Assembly (NCBI GenBank): GCA_046154185.1
Contig: JBJXGE010000009.1
Location: forward strand, 233,027-297,026
DNA length: 64,000 bases
Source of the DNA: JBJXGE01 sp046154185
GTDB taxonomy: Bacteria; Planctomycetota; UBA8108; UBA1146; JAJFFE01
Direction of reading: 5' to 3'
Shown here: positions 26,172 to 35,714 of the stretch, piece by piece
Position numbering within the stretch: the first letter of the stretch is position 1
Layout: every line of letters starts with the position of its first letter
Position numbers and translations under genes: made by a program
Notes under the pieces: generated by a model
Database searches by the model: none
The model's input: only the letters and a program-made list of their open reading frames with translations
Told to the model about the DNA's origin: nothing

Positions 26172-27469
26172 GTTTCGAGAAGATTCTCACCGCGCACGTC
26201 GGTAAGAAGGGCTCGCACACGCTTGAGTACTATCGTCGACACGGCGGTTATGAGATGGCGCGCAAAGCGACTAAGGAATTTCAACCTGATCAACTCATCG
26301 AGTTGGTCAAGAGTTCAAATCTGCGCGGTCGCGGTGGCGCCGGCTTTCCGACGGGCGTCAAGTGGAGCTTTGTGCCGAAGTCCAGCAGCAAGCCCAAGTA
26401 CCTGGCGGTCAACGCGGATGAGTCAGAGCCGGGCACTTTCAAGGATCGAGTGCTTATGGAGCACGATCCGCACTTGTTGCTCGAAGGCATGATGATTTGC
26501 TGTTGGGCCGTCGGCATCAAAGCGGCATATATTTACATTCGCGGAGAATTCGTATTTGGTTACAAGCGTCTGGTTGCGGCGGTTGAAGAAGCGTACGCCG
26601 CCGGTTTTCTCGGCAAGGGGATTTTCGGTAGTTCCTTCGATCTCGATGTGACCGTTCACCGTGGCGCGGGAGCTTACATATGCGGCGAGGAGACAGGGAT
26701 GTTGTCCTCGCTCGAAGGTGGCCGCGGACTACCGAAACTGAAGCCGCCATTCCCTGCCATCGAAGGATTGTTTCGTTGCCCAACGGTCGTGAACAACGTC
26801 GAGACGCTGGCGAATTTGCCGGTGATTGTCGAACGCGGCGCGGAGTGGTACCGATCGATTGGTCCAGCGGATAGTCCGGGGCCAAAGCTCTACTGCGTCA
26901 GCGGTCACGTCGAACGGCCGGGCACCTATGAATTGCCGATGGGAGTGCCACTCCTCGAATTGATCAACGTCCATGCTGGCGGCGTCTGGAAGGGACGGAA
27001 GTTGAAGGCCGTCATTCCGGGCGGCTCGTCAGCGCACGTTCTGAGTGCCGCCGAGTGCAACGTCAACATGGATATCGAATCGTTGCGCAAGGCTGGCAGC
27101 ATGTTGGGCTCGGCCGGTGTCATCGTCATGGATGATCAGACATGCATGGTCGACGCGCTGCTCAACATCATGAAGTTCTATCACCACGAATCCTGCGGCC
27201 AGTGCACGCCCTGCCGTGAAGGCACGGGTTGGCTCGAGAAGATTGTTCATCGCATTCACGAGGGTCACGGTCGCGAGGAAGATTCGCAGTTGGTCAGCTC
27301 GATATGCGATCGGATGATCGGTCGCACGATCTGCGTGTTGGCGGATGCCGCGGCATTTCCCGCGCTTTCCATAATGCAAAAGTTTCGCAGCGAGTTCCTT
27401 CCCAAGCCGGAGATTCGCGGCGACGTAGCACGCGGCTCGGCCGCTCTCAGCGGAGCAAAGCATGTCTAA
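26168..27469 (+). CDS. nuoF: NADH-quinone oxidoreductase subunit F
   Basis: 433 residues, binds FMN and NADH and one 4Fe-4S cluster (N3). GRGGAGFPTGVKW is the FMN/NADH glycine-rich loop, and the cluster ligands are in ESCGQCTPCREGTGW plus a later Cys. The start is TTG at 26168 in a TTGA overlap with the nuoE stop, preceded by GGAAGG; no ATG or GTG fits the conserved N-terminus better. The rare start may tune the subunit ratio. Confidence 0.92.
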   Translation: MSFEKILTAHVGKKGSHTLEYYRRHGGYEMARKATKEFQPDQLIELVKSSNLRGRGGAGFPTGVKWSFVPKSSSKPKYLAVNADESEPGTFKDRVLMEHDPHLLLEGMMICCWAVGIKAAYIYIRGEFVFGYKRLVAAVEEAYAAGFLGKGIFGSSFDLDVTVHRGAGAYICGEETGMLSSLEGGRGLPKLKPPFPAIEGLFRCPTVVNNVETLANLPVIVERGAEWYRSIGPADSPGPKLYCVSGHVERPGTYELPMGVPLLELINVHAGGVWKGRKLKAVIPGGSSAHVLSAAECNVNMDIESLRKAGSMLGSAGVIVMDDQTCMVDALLNIMKFYHHESCGQCTPCREGTGWLEKIVHRIHEGHGREEDSQLVSSICDRMIGRTICVLADAAAFPALSIMQKFRSEFLPKPEIRGDVARGSAALSGAKHV

Positions 27470-29234
27470 TCCGACGCCGAAGCCGGTCGTGACAGTCGCC
27501 GACAAGGCAGCCGCTATCGGTGACAGCGCCGCTAAGAGTGGCGCTGCAAGTGGCACTATCGAGTGGTCGTTGAACGGCACGCCCGTTCGTAGCCCCGCTG
27601 GAGCGACGATTCTCGAAGCCGCGTTGAGTCACGGTATCGATCTCCCCCACTTTTGCTATCACCCCGGTCTTTCGGTCGCCGGCAATTGTCGAATCTGCTT
27701 AGTCGAGACCAATCGCTCACCAAAACCGGTGATCTCGTGCTCAGAGAAAATTGCGCCGGGTCTTGAGGTCAAGACGCACAGCGCGAAGGCCGTTGAAGCG
27801 CGCGAAGGCGTGATGGAATTCCAGCTCATCAACCACCCGCTCGACTGTCCCGTTTGCGACAAAGCAGGTGAATGCACGCTGCAAGATTACTCGTACGAAC
27901 ACGGCCCCGATCGGAGCCGTTTTGTCGAAGCCAAGAGCATCCGTCACACCAAAGCACTTGGCCCCAGCATTAGGATTTGGGGCAATCGCTGTATTGTCTG
28001 CACTCGTTGCGTCAGGTTCTGCGATGAAATCGCCGGCACCGGCGAACTGTGCGTCGTTGAGCGCGGCGACAGATCCATCGTCGACGTGTTTCCTGGCATA
28101 CCGATCGACAATCCCTTGGCGGGAAATGTGGTCGACATTTGTCCGGTTGGCGCGCTTATTTCAACGGACTTCATGTTCCAATCCCGCGTGTGGAATATGG
28201 AACAGACAGCGAGCGTGTGCGGTGGCTGCGCGCGTGGTTGCAACATCGATATTGAGACAAACCTCGGCTACGTCAAGCGGCTGCGTCCTCGCCACAATCC
28301 GGACGTGAATCAATGGTGGATGTGCGACTTTGGTCGATACGACTATCGCTACGTTCACGACAGCAAACGGCTTCTAAGCCCTCGCACTCGCTCGAGCACT
28401 GGAACTCTCCAAGATCTGAATGAGACGGCGGCGCTCGAGCAACTGATCACGATGCTGAATAGCGGTGCGCGCAACAAGAATGCTCGGGGCGCAAAAGCCG
28501 TCGCAATTGTCATCGACCCGTTCCTGACTTGCGAAGAACTTTACCTGGTGAAGAAGCTGGCGGCGAGTCTCGGGGATGTGCGTGTTGCGGGCTGGATTTC
28601 AGCTCCTGGAAAGAGTTACGAGTTCGGCGGCAAGTTTCGAATCAGCGCCGAGAAGTACCCCAACCGCGCCGGCGCTGAAGCGATCATCGGGGCGCAAGTA
28701 TTTGGCGAAAACGCTGCGGCGCTTCGTCGCGAACTAGAGAGCGGCAACGTCTCGACCGCGCTAGTGTTCGCTGGTTTTCCGCATGCCGACCCGAGCGGCG
28801 AGCTGCTCACTGCGCTCCAACGCGCGAATCGCCGCGCGGTGTTCAGCCTCTTCGACGGTCGACACGCGCAGGGTGCCGAGTTACTTTTCGCAAGCAGTTC
28901 GCCGTTTGAGAAAGAAGGTTGCTACGTCAACGACGACGGCCTGATTCAACGCGTCCGCAGCAGAGTGCGACCGGACGCCGCGGCCGAGGCTTGTCCCGGA
29001 CTGCCGACCGCTGCGCATCAGGAACTGCGCGTTGTGACTGAGTTGGAAATCCTCCAAAAGCTGCTCATTGGTTTGGGAGGTTGGGAGCGCGTACTTTCCG
29101 CGACCGCTGTGTTCCGCAAGTTGTCCGACGATGTTGGAGCATTCAAGGGCCTGACACACAAACAGATCGCAGCCGAATCCTGTTGGTTACCGGGCGCTCG
29201 TCCGGCCGCAGCTCCCGCTGGAGGAGTGCGATGA
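27462..29234 (+). CDS. nuoG: NADH-quinone oxidoreductase subunit G (short form)
   Basis: 590 residues. The N-terminal ferredoxin domain binds 2Fe-2S (ligands in HFCYHPGL, GNCRICLVE and a following Cys), then INHPLDCPVCDKAGEC and NRCIVCTRCVRFCDE hold further clusters, with DICPVGAL closing the region. CGGCARGCNIDIET introduces the molybdopterin-oxidoreductase-like part, without cofactor residues. Many NuoG proteins have 680-900 residues; the C-terminal domain is shortened here. It begins with a variable Pro/Lys/Ala-rich segment of about 35 residues. Eight-base overlap with nuoF. Confidence 0.92.
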   Translation: MSNPTPKPVVTVADKAAAIGDSAAKSGAASGTIEWSLNGTPVRSPAGATILEAALSHGIDLPHFCYHPGLSVAGNCRICLVETNRSPKPVISCSEKIAPGLEVKTHSAKAVEAREGVMEFQLINHPLDCPVCDKAGECTLQDYSYEHGPDRSRFVEAKSIRHTKALGPSIRIWGNRCIVCTRCVRFCDEIAGTGELCVVERGDRSIVDVFPGIPIDNPLAGNVVDICPVGALISTDFMFQSRVWNMEQTASVCGGCARGCNIDIETNLGYVKRLRPRHNPDVNQWWMCDFGRYDYRYVHDSKRLLSPRTRSSTGTLQDLNETAALEQLITMLNSGARNKNARGAKAVAIVIDPFLTCEELYLVKKLAASLGDVRVAGWISAPGKSYEFGGKFRISAEKYPNRAGAEAIIGAQVFGENAAALRRELESGNVSTALVFAGFPHADPSGELLTALQRANRRAVFSLFDGRHAQGAELLFASSSPFEKEGCYVNDDGLIQRVRSRVRPDAAAEACPGLPTAAHQELRVVTELEILQKLLIGLGGWERVLSATAVFRKLSDDVGAFKGLTHKQIAAESCWLPGARPAAAPAGGVR

Positions 29235-30253
29235 TCGAGTGGGTGCTTTCCATACTGACGCTGCCGTACGTTTTTCCGATCGTCAAAGCAGTGTGCATCT
29301 TCATGGTCATCCTGCACGTCGTGCCAGGTCTGATTTACTTTGAGCGGCGCATCTGCGCTTGGATCCAAGACCGAGTCGGCCCGAACCGCGTCGGGCCGGT
29401 CGGCCTATTGCAGCCGGTTGCCGATGCGATCAAGCTTGCCTTCAAGGAAGATCTCACTCCGTCGGGGGTCGACCGCACGCTTTACATCTTGGCGCCGGTG
29501 ATGGCGTTCGTGCCGGCGATGTTGGCCTTCGCGGTCGTGCCGGTCGGCGCTGATCTCCAGGTCTTCAGTTGCAACGTCGGAGTGATCTTTGTTTTCACGA
29601 TCGGTTCCTTCGCCGTGTACGGGTTGGCTTTCGGCGGTTGGTCTTCGAATAGCAAGTATTCATTGTTGGGTGGACTGCGGTCATCCGCCCAAATGATTTC
29701 GTATGAAACAGCGTTGTTCTTGGCGTTATTCTCGGCGCTGCTGCTCGCGGGAAGTCTCGACCTGAATGACGTCGTGCGGGATCAGCTGAAGCACGGCTGG
29801 AACCTCTGGCGCCAGCCATTGGCTTCGTTATTGTTCTTGGTGGCGGCGTTCGCTGAGACGAACCGTTTGCCGTTCGACTTGGCTGAATGCGAATCGGAGT
29901 TGGTCGGCGGGTACCACACGGAATACTCGGGTTTGAAATTTGCGATCTTTTTCCTCGGCGAGTACACGGCGATGATCACAATGTCCGCGCTCTTCGCGAC
30001 CTTGTTTCTCGGTGGTTGGAGCATGCCCTGGTTCCCGCAGCTCGAAACCTATGGCGCTCCGATGGTCGCGATCAGCGTGCTGATCTTTTGCGCCAAAGTG
30101 GCGGCGTTGCTCTTCTTCTTCATCTGGGTGCGGTGGACTTTGCCGCGCTTCCGCTACGACCAACTCATGCGTTTGGGCTGGAAAGTGATGATTCCACTGT
30201 CACTTGGCAACTTCGCCGCAACCGCGATCTACAAGGCATGGCCGGGAAAGTAA
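29231..30253 (+). CDS. nuoH: NADH-quinone oxidoreductase subunit H
   Basis: 340 residues, eight or so membrane helices; links the quinone site to the proton-pumping arm. ERRICAWIQDRVGPNRVGP is the family signature, and FAETNRLPFDLAECESELV the second. ATG at 29231 with GGAGG upstream, overlapping the nuoG stop by four bases. Confidence 0.95.
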   Translation: MIEWVLSILTLPYVFPIVKAVCIFMVILHVVPGLIYFERRICAWIQDRVGPNRVGPVGLLQPVADAIKLAFKEDLTPSGVDRTLYILAPVMAFVPAMLAFAVVPVGADLQVFSCNVGVIFVFTIGSFAVYGLAFGGWSSNSKYSLLGGLRSSAQMISYETALFLALFSALLLAGSLDLNDVVRDQLKHGWNLWRQPLASLLFLVAAFAETNRLPFDLAECESELVGGYHTEYSGLKFAIFFLGEYTAMITMSALFATLFLGGWSMPWFPQLETYGAPMVAISVLIFCAKVAALLFFFIWVRWTLPRFRYDQLMRLGWKVMIPLSLGNFAATAIYKAWPGK

Positions 30254-30256
30254 CGC

Positions 30257-30745
30257 GTGTCTGATTCGAAACCCGACTCGACTCCTGGGCAACCGAGCCA
30301 CGAACGCGGCGAGCCGCACGGCGTCTTGCATCGCACATTCATCCCAGCGATCGTCAAAGGTCTCGCCAACACTCTTGGCCACATGCTTTTCAGCAAGCCG
30401 AACACGCTGAACTACCCGGATGTGAAACGCGCACCTTACCCCGGCTATCGCGGCGAGCATCGACTCACGAAGGATGAGCAAGGCCGAGAGAAGTGCGTGG
30501 CCTGCTTCATGTGTTCAACCGTTTGTCCCGCGCAGTGCATCGAGATAGTGGCGGAGCCGTCGCCTTGGCCGGATCGCGAGAAGCGACCAAAACTCTTCAA
30601 CATCGACATGATGCGGTGCATCTACTGCGGCATGTGCGAGTGGGCTTGTCCATGCGAGGCGATTGAATTGACCGAGGTCTACAACATTCCGTCCCGAACA
30701 CGCGCCGAGAAAATCTATGACAAGGAACGCCTGCTTTCGAACTGA
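30257..30745 (+). CDS. nuoI: NADH-quinone oxidoreductase subunit I
   Basis: 162 residues with two 4Fe-4S clusters (N6a, N6b): CVACFMCSTVCPAQCIEI and CIYCGMCEWACPCEAIEL, all eight ligands present. GTG start three bases after nuoH. The N-terminus contains the amphipathic helix that anchors it to the membrane. Followed by 334 bases without a gene before nuoJ, the only large gap in the operon. Confidence 0.95.
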   Translation: MSDSKPDSTPGQPSHERGEPHGVLHRTFIPAIVKGLANTLGHMLFSKPNTLNYPDVKRAPYPGYRGEHRLTKDEQGREKCVACFMCSTVCPAQCIEIVAEPSPWPDREKRPKLFNIDMMRCIYCGMCEWACPCEAIELTEVYNIPSRTRAEKIYDKERLLSN

Positions 30746-31079
30746 TGCCAGGGTGCTGGATCACGAACAAGCGCGATTCCGAGGCAAGAATTCGCGTACG
30801 TGGCGTGACGAGCCGTTCTCCGCGCCGCAACCGGCGCGTTTGTCGGGGTGAAGTGGTCGTCGCGGAGTTTTGACCGCGTGGAGGCTGAGAGGCAAGCCTC
30901 ATAGGAAACAGATTCCAGAGCACGCGCGCAGCGCCTGGTTCGGAACCGGTTCAACGAGCACTGGTGGATTTGTTTGCGCGCTGTTGGTCGCGGTTTTTTG
31001 GTGTGAAGGATCAGCCTGGTGGCTGGCATGCGGAGCAAGGAGTCGCGTTGAGAACGTCGCAGCTCGGGGAGATTCGTCG
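30746..31079 (+). other. Intra-operon gap between nuoI and nuoJ
   Basis: 334 bases that carry no recognisable gene. The nuoJ frame runs open back to 30870, but the upstream residues are unlike any NuoJ and the good ribosome-binding site is at 31063-31068. An internal promoter or a processing site is possible. Confidence 0.5.
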
Positions 31080-31760
31080 ATGAACCCCACGCTTATGCAC
31101 TTGCTCTTTTCCGCCGCCGCGATTGTGGCGGCGGTGAGCGCCGTCTTGGTCGTGACGCGTCGCAATGCGATCTATTCGGCGATGTTCTTGATCATCGTGT
31201 TCGCGATGGTGGCAATTGAGTTCCTGTTGTTGCACGCCGAATTCCTGGGCTTCATGCAACTCCTCGTGTATGCCGGCGCCATCATGGTGCTCTACTTGTT
31301 CGTGATCATGCTCATTAATCCCCGCGAAGGTAACTTGCCGGAAGAGGGAACCCTGACGGATCGACTCATCGCGGGCGGAGTCGCCTTTCTCACGTTCGGA
31401 CTTTTGATAACGGCGATTCAAGGTTCACAGAAACTACAACGGCCCGAGTACGCGGATTTGGCGTCGATGCCGCTGCCCGGCCTCACTGCCGGTGCACGCG
31501 CAACGGCTGGCGCAGATCCGTCGGCGCAAGCCGCTTGGAGTCATGGCGGCGTGCAAGCATTCGGTTACGAGTTGTTCACACGCCATCTGCTCGTTTTTGA
31601 AGTGATTTCAGTGCTCGTCATGGTCGCGATCGTCGGCGCGGTTCATTTCTCATCGAAACCACGCCGAAGTCGGAGGTCTCAAGCCGAAGGTGAGGCGACC
31701 GCCACAACTTCCGGACCAATCGACGCCATTGCTTCCGCGAAGGAACATTCGCATGTTTAG
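31080..31760 (+). CDS. nuoJ: NADH-quinone oxidoreductase subunit J
   Basis: 226 residues, five predicted membrane helices. RRNAIYSAMFLIIVFAMVAI and EFLGFMQLLVYAGAIMVLYL are family-specific. ATG at 31080 with GGGGAG about 11 bases upstream. The loop around residues 120-160 is Ala/Gly-rich and longer than in E. coli NuoJ, and a charged C-terminal tail of about 35 residues is added. Overlaps nuoK by eight bases. Confidence 0.92.
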   Translation: MNPTLMHLLFSAAAIVAAVSAVLVVTRRNAIYSAMFLIIVFAMVAIEFLLLHAEFLGFMQLLVYAGAIMVLYLFVIMLINPREGNLPEEGTLTDRLIAGGVAFLTFGLLITAIQGSQKLQRPEYADLASMPLPGLTAGARATAGADPSAQAAWSHGGVQAFGYELFTRHLLVFEVISVLVMVAIVGAVHFSSKPRRSRRSQAEGEATATTSGPIDAIASAKEHSHV

Positions 31761-32073
31761 CCTCATTAACTGCCTCTACCTCTCCGCGTTCCTGTTCAGC
31801 GCCGGCGTGTACGGGGTGCTCGCTCGACGCAATATATTGGTCGTGCTGATGTCGCTCGAATTGATGCTGAACGCCGTGAACTTGGCGCTCGTCGCGTTCG
31901 GGCGTGCGTTTGCCGCCGCGCAACCGGAAGCGGCACACACCGGACAGATTTTCGCGCTCATGGTGATCGCGGTGGCCGCGGCTGAAGCAGCGGTCGGCTT
32001 GTCAATTTTGCTGTTGTTGTGGCGCCGTTGGCAGAGCATAGACGTACGAGACCTGTGTCAACTTCACGGCTGA
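31753..32073 (+). CDS. nuoK: NADH-quinone oxidoreductase subunit K
   Basis: 106 residues, three membrane helices, with the Glu in SLELMLNAVNLALVAF that takes part in proton transfer and the second Glu in VAAAEAAVGLSILLLL. ATG at 31753 inside the end of nuoJ, with a GAAGGAA ribosome-binding site. Family length is about 100. Confidence 0.93.
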   Translation: MFSLINCLYLSAFLFSAGVYGVLARRNILVVLMSLELMLNAVNLALVAFGRAFAAAQPEAAHTGQIFALMVIAVAAAEAAVGLSILLLLWRRWQSIDVRDLCQLHG

Positions 32074-32138
32074 CGCCACGACGCGGCGCTCTGAAGTGCG
32101 AAGTGTTGTTGTGTTTTCTGGGGGGATTTTAGCCCGCA

Positions 32139-34121
32139 ATGTCGAATCAGCTCATCTGGATACCGGTGTTGCCGTTGCTCGGATTCCTCGTCAATGGGCT
32201 GCTCGGCAAACGACTAGGTAACCGTTTCGTCTCCGTCGTCGGATGTGCGATGCCGTTGGCGGCCTTCGTCCTATCCTGGCGGGCGTTCCAGGAGCTACTC
32301 GCGAATCCGCCCGGTTACGCGTTGCACCAAACGGTGTACGAGTGGATCACGCTCGTCATTTCGCAACAGCGGTATGACGCAAGTTTCGGTCTGTTGTTTG
32401 ATGCGCTCGCCGCCGTGATGTGTCTTGTCATCACGGGTGTCGGTTCGCTGATCCACCTCTACTCCACTGGCTACATGAAGGGTGATCCCGGTTTTGCGCG
32501 GTTTTTTGCGTATCTGAATCTCTTTATGTCTTGCATGCTGATCTTAGTGCTTGGTGACAACTTGCTTCTGCTGTTCGTCGGTTGGGAGGGCGTTGGACTT
32601 TGCTCTTACCTGCTGATCGGATTTTGGCATAACGACGTGGCTAACTGCGACGCAGGTCGCAAGGCGTTTCTCTTCAATCGTGTGGGTGACTTCGGTTTCT
32701 TGCTCGGCATGTTGCTTATTTTTTCGTATCTCGGCACGCTCGATACCCTGGCGATCGGTGAGCGCGCGAGCGAACTCGCGAGTCGCACAGTTGCGGCGCC
32801 CGGCGGCACATTCATGACGGTCGCGACGCTCGCCACGCTGTTGCTCTTCGTTGGTGCCACGGGGAAGAGCGCCCAGATCCCGCTCTACCCGTGGTTGCCG
32901 GATGCGATGGCGGGACCGACGCCAGTTTCGGCGTTGATCCACGCCGCCACGATGGTCACCTCCGGCGTCTATCTCTGCTGCCGTCTGCAGCCGCTGTTTG
33001 CGGCTTCGGAAACAACACTTGCGGTCATCGCGGCGATCGGCGCTTGCACCGCATTGCTAGCGGCACTGATTGCGCTCGCGCAAAACGACATCAAGAAAGT
33101 GCTCGCATACTCGACCGTCAGTCAACTCGGGTACATGTTCTTCGCGATTGGCGTGGGAGCTTTTGGGGCGGCACTGTTCCACGTCGTTACGCATGCGTTC
33201 TTCAAGGCACTGTTGTTCTTGGGTTCCGGTTCCGTTATCCACGCGCTTCACCATGAGCAGGACATGCGGAAGATGGGCGGCTTGCGGCGGCTTCTCCCCT
33301 ACACGCATCTGATTTTTCTTGTTGGCACCGCTGCGATTGCGGGCGTTCCTGGTTTTGCCGGATTCTTCTCCAAAGACGAGATCCTTTTTTCCGGCTATTT
33401 CGATGCGTTCGGGCTCGGCCGGCTCCCGATTTTTTGGACCGTCTCGCTTGTCACGGCCGGATTGACGGCTTTCTATATGCTGCGCATGGTGGCTTTGACC
33501 TTCTGGGGCGAGTCGCGGGTCGCCGCGGATCTACGTGACCATGTTCATGAGCCGGGCGGTTGGATGCCGGTTGTGCTGTTTGTTTTGGCGGCTTTGTCGA
33601 TCGGGGGCGGGCTGCTCAATTCGCCAGAATTCTTGCATTTGCCAGTGCCGACGGCGGCCTTGAGTACGTTCACCGGGCTGCTCGGTGAACACGGCCAACT
33701 GAGTGCGGATGAAATTCATCGAATGGAGTGGTCTAGTCTGTTCCTTTCCGTCGGCGTCAGCGTCGCTGGTTTGGCGGCGGCCTGGTACTTGTACGGCAAG
33801 GGCCGCGCGGCGCGCGAACGTTTTGTGGCTGGCCACGGGCGCTCGTTGACAACGATCGCCCGCGAGAAGTTTTTCGTCGACGAAATCTACCAGTGGCTCA
33901 TCATCGCTCCGTTTCAGTGGTTGGCGTTTTTGTTGTACTTGCTTGTCGATCGCTTGTTCATCGACTACCTCCTTGTGAACGGCTCTGCGCGACTCGTCAG
34001 TTCTACCGGAGAGTTCTTTCGGCGCATGCAATCAGGATTCATTTCCGCATATCTGCTGACCTTCGCCTGCGGAGCGCTGGTCTTGCTGTTCATACTGCTC
34101 AGTCTGAGGACCGGAACTTAA
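32139..34121 (+). CDS. nuoL: NADH-quinone oxidoreductase subunit L
   Basis: 660 residues, distal antiporter-like proton pump with the long lateral helix at the C-terminus. GWEGVGLCSYLLIGFW, GKSAQIPLYPWLPDAMAGPT (key Lys and Pro residues of the antiporter family) and LIHAATMVTSGVYLCCR are all conserved. Starts 65 bases after nuoK. Confidence 0.95.
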   Translation: MSNQLIWIPVLPLLGFLVNGLLGKRLGNRFVSVVGCAMPLAAFVLSWRAFQELLANPPGYALHQTVYEWITLVISQQRYDASFGLLFDALAAVMCLVITGVGSLIHLYSTGYMKGDPGFARFFAYLNLFMSCMLILVLGDNLLLLFVGWEGVGLCSYLLIGFWHNDVANCDAGRKAFLFNRVGDFGFLLGMLLIFSYLGTLDTLAIGERASELASRTVAAPGGTFMTVATLATLLLFVGATGKSAQIPLYPWLPDAMAGPTPVSALIHAATMVTSGVYLCCRLQPLFAASETTLAVIAAIGACTALLAALIALAQNDIKKVLAYSTVSQLGYMFFAIGVGAFGAALFHVVTHAFFKALLFLGSGSVIHALHHEQDMRKMGGLRRLLPYTHLIFLVGTAAIAGVPGFAGFFSKDEILFSGYFDAFGLGRLPIFWTVSLVTAGLTAFYMLRMVALTFWGESRVAADLRDHVHEPGGWMPVVLFVLAALSIGGGLLNSPEFLHLPVPTAALSTFTGLLGEHGQLSADEIHRMEWSSLFLSVGVSVAGLAAAWYLYGKGRAARERFVAGHGRSLTTIAREKFFVDEIYQWLIIAPFQWLAFLLYLLVDRLFIDYLLVNGSARLVSSTGEFFRRMQSGFISAYLLTFACGALVLLFILLSLRTGT

Positions 34122-34124
34122 CAC

Positions 34125-35627
34125 ATGAACAACCTGCCCATCTTAAGTCTCCTAGTCTTCGCGCCAGCGGTCGGTGGATTGCTGCTGATGTTTTTGAACA
34201 GTTCACACAAGCGTGAACTTCGACAGGGCGCACTCGCGATTTCCTGCATCACGTTCTTGTTGAGCCTTGTCATGCTCTCCATGTATCGCCAGGCCATTGG
34301 CAACTCCGAAGCACCCGGCGCGATGCAGCTCGCCGAGCACGCGCGCTGGTTTCCGACACTGCAAGTCAACTATCACTTGGGTGTTGATGGCATCAGTCTG
34401 CTCATGGTGCTGCTCACGACGTTTCTCACGCCCATCATTCAGCTCAGCACCTGGAATGCGATCGAGAGTCGCGTCAAAGAGTTTCAGATCTGCCTTCTCT
34501 TCCTCGAGTGCGGAATGATCGGTACCTTTCTCGCACTCGACCTCGTGCTCTTCTATGTGTTCTGGGAAGTGATGCTGGTTCCGATGTACTTGATCATCGG
34601 TGTTTGGGGCGGGGAACGACGGATCTATGCAGCGGTGAAGTTTTTCATATACACCATGGTCGGCAGCTTACTGATGTTTCTCGCGATTCTTTATCTTGGG
34701 TACCATACCGGCAGTTTCGATCTCCAAGAGGTGACTCAGGCGCTACGCGGCCGATTGCCACTCTCGTCGACTGCGCAGTGTTGGCTCTTCGTCGCCTTTG
34801 CATTGTCATTCGCGATCAAAGTCCCGTTGTTTCCGTTTCACACTTGGCTGCCGGATGCGCACGTCGAAGCGCCGACTGCCGGCAGCGTCGTGCTCGCGGG
34901 TGTGCTGCTTAAAATGGGAATCTATGGATTTATCCGGTTTGCGATACCACTCTTCCCGGCTGCCGTCGAGATCTTCCTGCCGTGGATCATGTGGCTGTCG
35001 ATTATTGGCATCGTTTTCGGCGCGTTGATGGCGCGCGTCCAAACCGACATTAAGAAGCTAGTGGCCTACTCCAGCGTCAGCCACCTTGGATTTGTGATGA
35101 TCGGACTGTTCGTGCTCAACGAGTCGGGCCTTGCCGGCGCGCTGCTACAGATGGTGAACCACGGGCTCTCGACGGGAATGCTGTTTTTGATGGTCGGGAT
35201 CATCTACGAACGGCGCCACACTCGGGAACTCGCAAATTATGGCGGGCTGGCGCAGGTAGTACCCGCGTTTAGCGTCATGTTCATGATTGCGACGCTCTCC
35301 AGCGTCGGTCTACCGGGTCTCAACGGCTTCGTCGGTGAGCTGCTCATTCTTCAAGGTGCGTTCGAGTCGAACCGCCTCTACGCGGCGTTAGCCGCGACCG
35401 GCGTCATTTTAGGCGCGGTCTACATGCTGTATTTGGTCAAGGGCTTCTTGTTCGGACCTATCGTGCACGAGGAGAACCGCAGAATTTTGGACCTGACACC
35501 TCGAGAGTGGATTTACCTCTCGCCATTGGTTTTGTTCATCGTTTGGCTGGGCCTGTACCCGAACACGTTTCGAGATCTGATTGATCCGACCGTGCAGTAC
35601 TACCTCAAGAGTCTGTCGGCACCGTGA
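34125..35627 (+). CDS. nuoM: NADH-quinone oxidoreductase subunit M
   Basis: 500 residues, antiporter-like proton pump. YHLGVDGISLLMVLLTTFLT, YVFWEVMLVPMYLIIGVWGG (with the essential Glu) and FPFHTWLPDAHVEAPTAGSV are the expected motifs. Starts three bases after nuoL. About 14 membrane helices. Confidence 0.95.
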   Translation: MNNLPILSLLVFAPAVGGLLLMFLNSSHKRELRQGALAISCITFLLSLVMLSMYRQAIGNSEAPGAMQLAEHARWFPTLQVNYHLGVDGISLLMVLLTTFLTPIIQLSTWNAIESRVKEFQICLLFLECGMIGTFLALDLVLFYVFWEVMLVPMYLIIGVWGGERRIYAAVKFFIYTMVGSLLMFLAILYLGYHTGSFDLQEVTQALRGRLPLSSTAQCWLFVAFALSFAIKVPLFPFHTWLPDAHVEAPTAGSVVLAGVLLKMGIYGFIRFAIPLFPAAVEIFLPWIMWLSIIGIVFGALMARVQTDIKKLVAYSSVSHLGFVMIGLFVLNESGLAGALLQMVNHGLSTGMLFLMVGIIYERRHTRELANYGGLAQVVPAFSVMFMIATLSSVGLPGLNGFVGELLILQGAFESNRLYAALAATGVILGAVYMLYLVKGFLFGPIVHEENRRILDLTPREWIYLSPLVLFIVWLGLYPNTFRDLIDPTVQYYLKSLSAP

Positions 35628-35714
35628 AAAGCGCTGGTCAGAAAAACTGGGGCCGCGAGGCGCATTACTTGGATCAAATAGACATCGGGCACGGAATGTC
35701 GAAGAGAGGACTTG

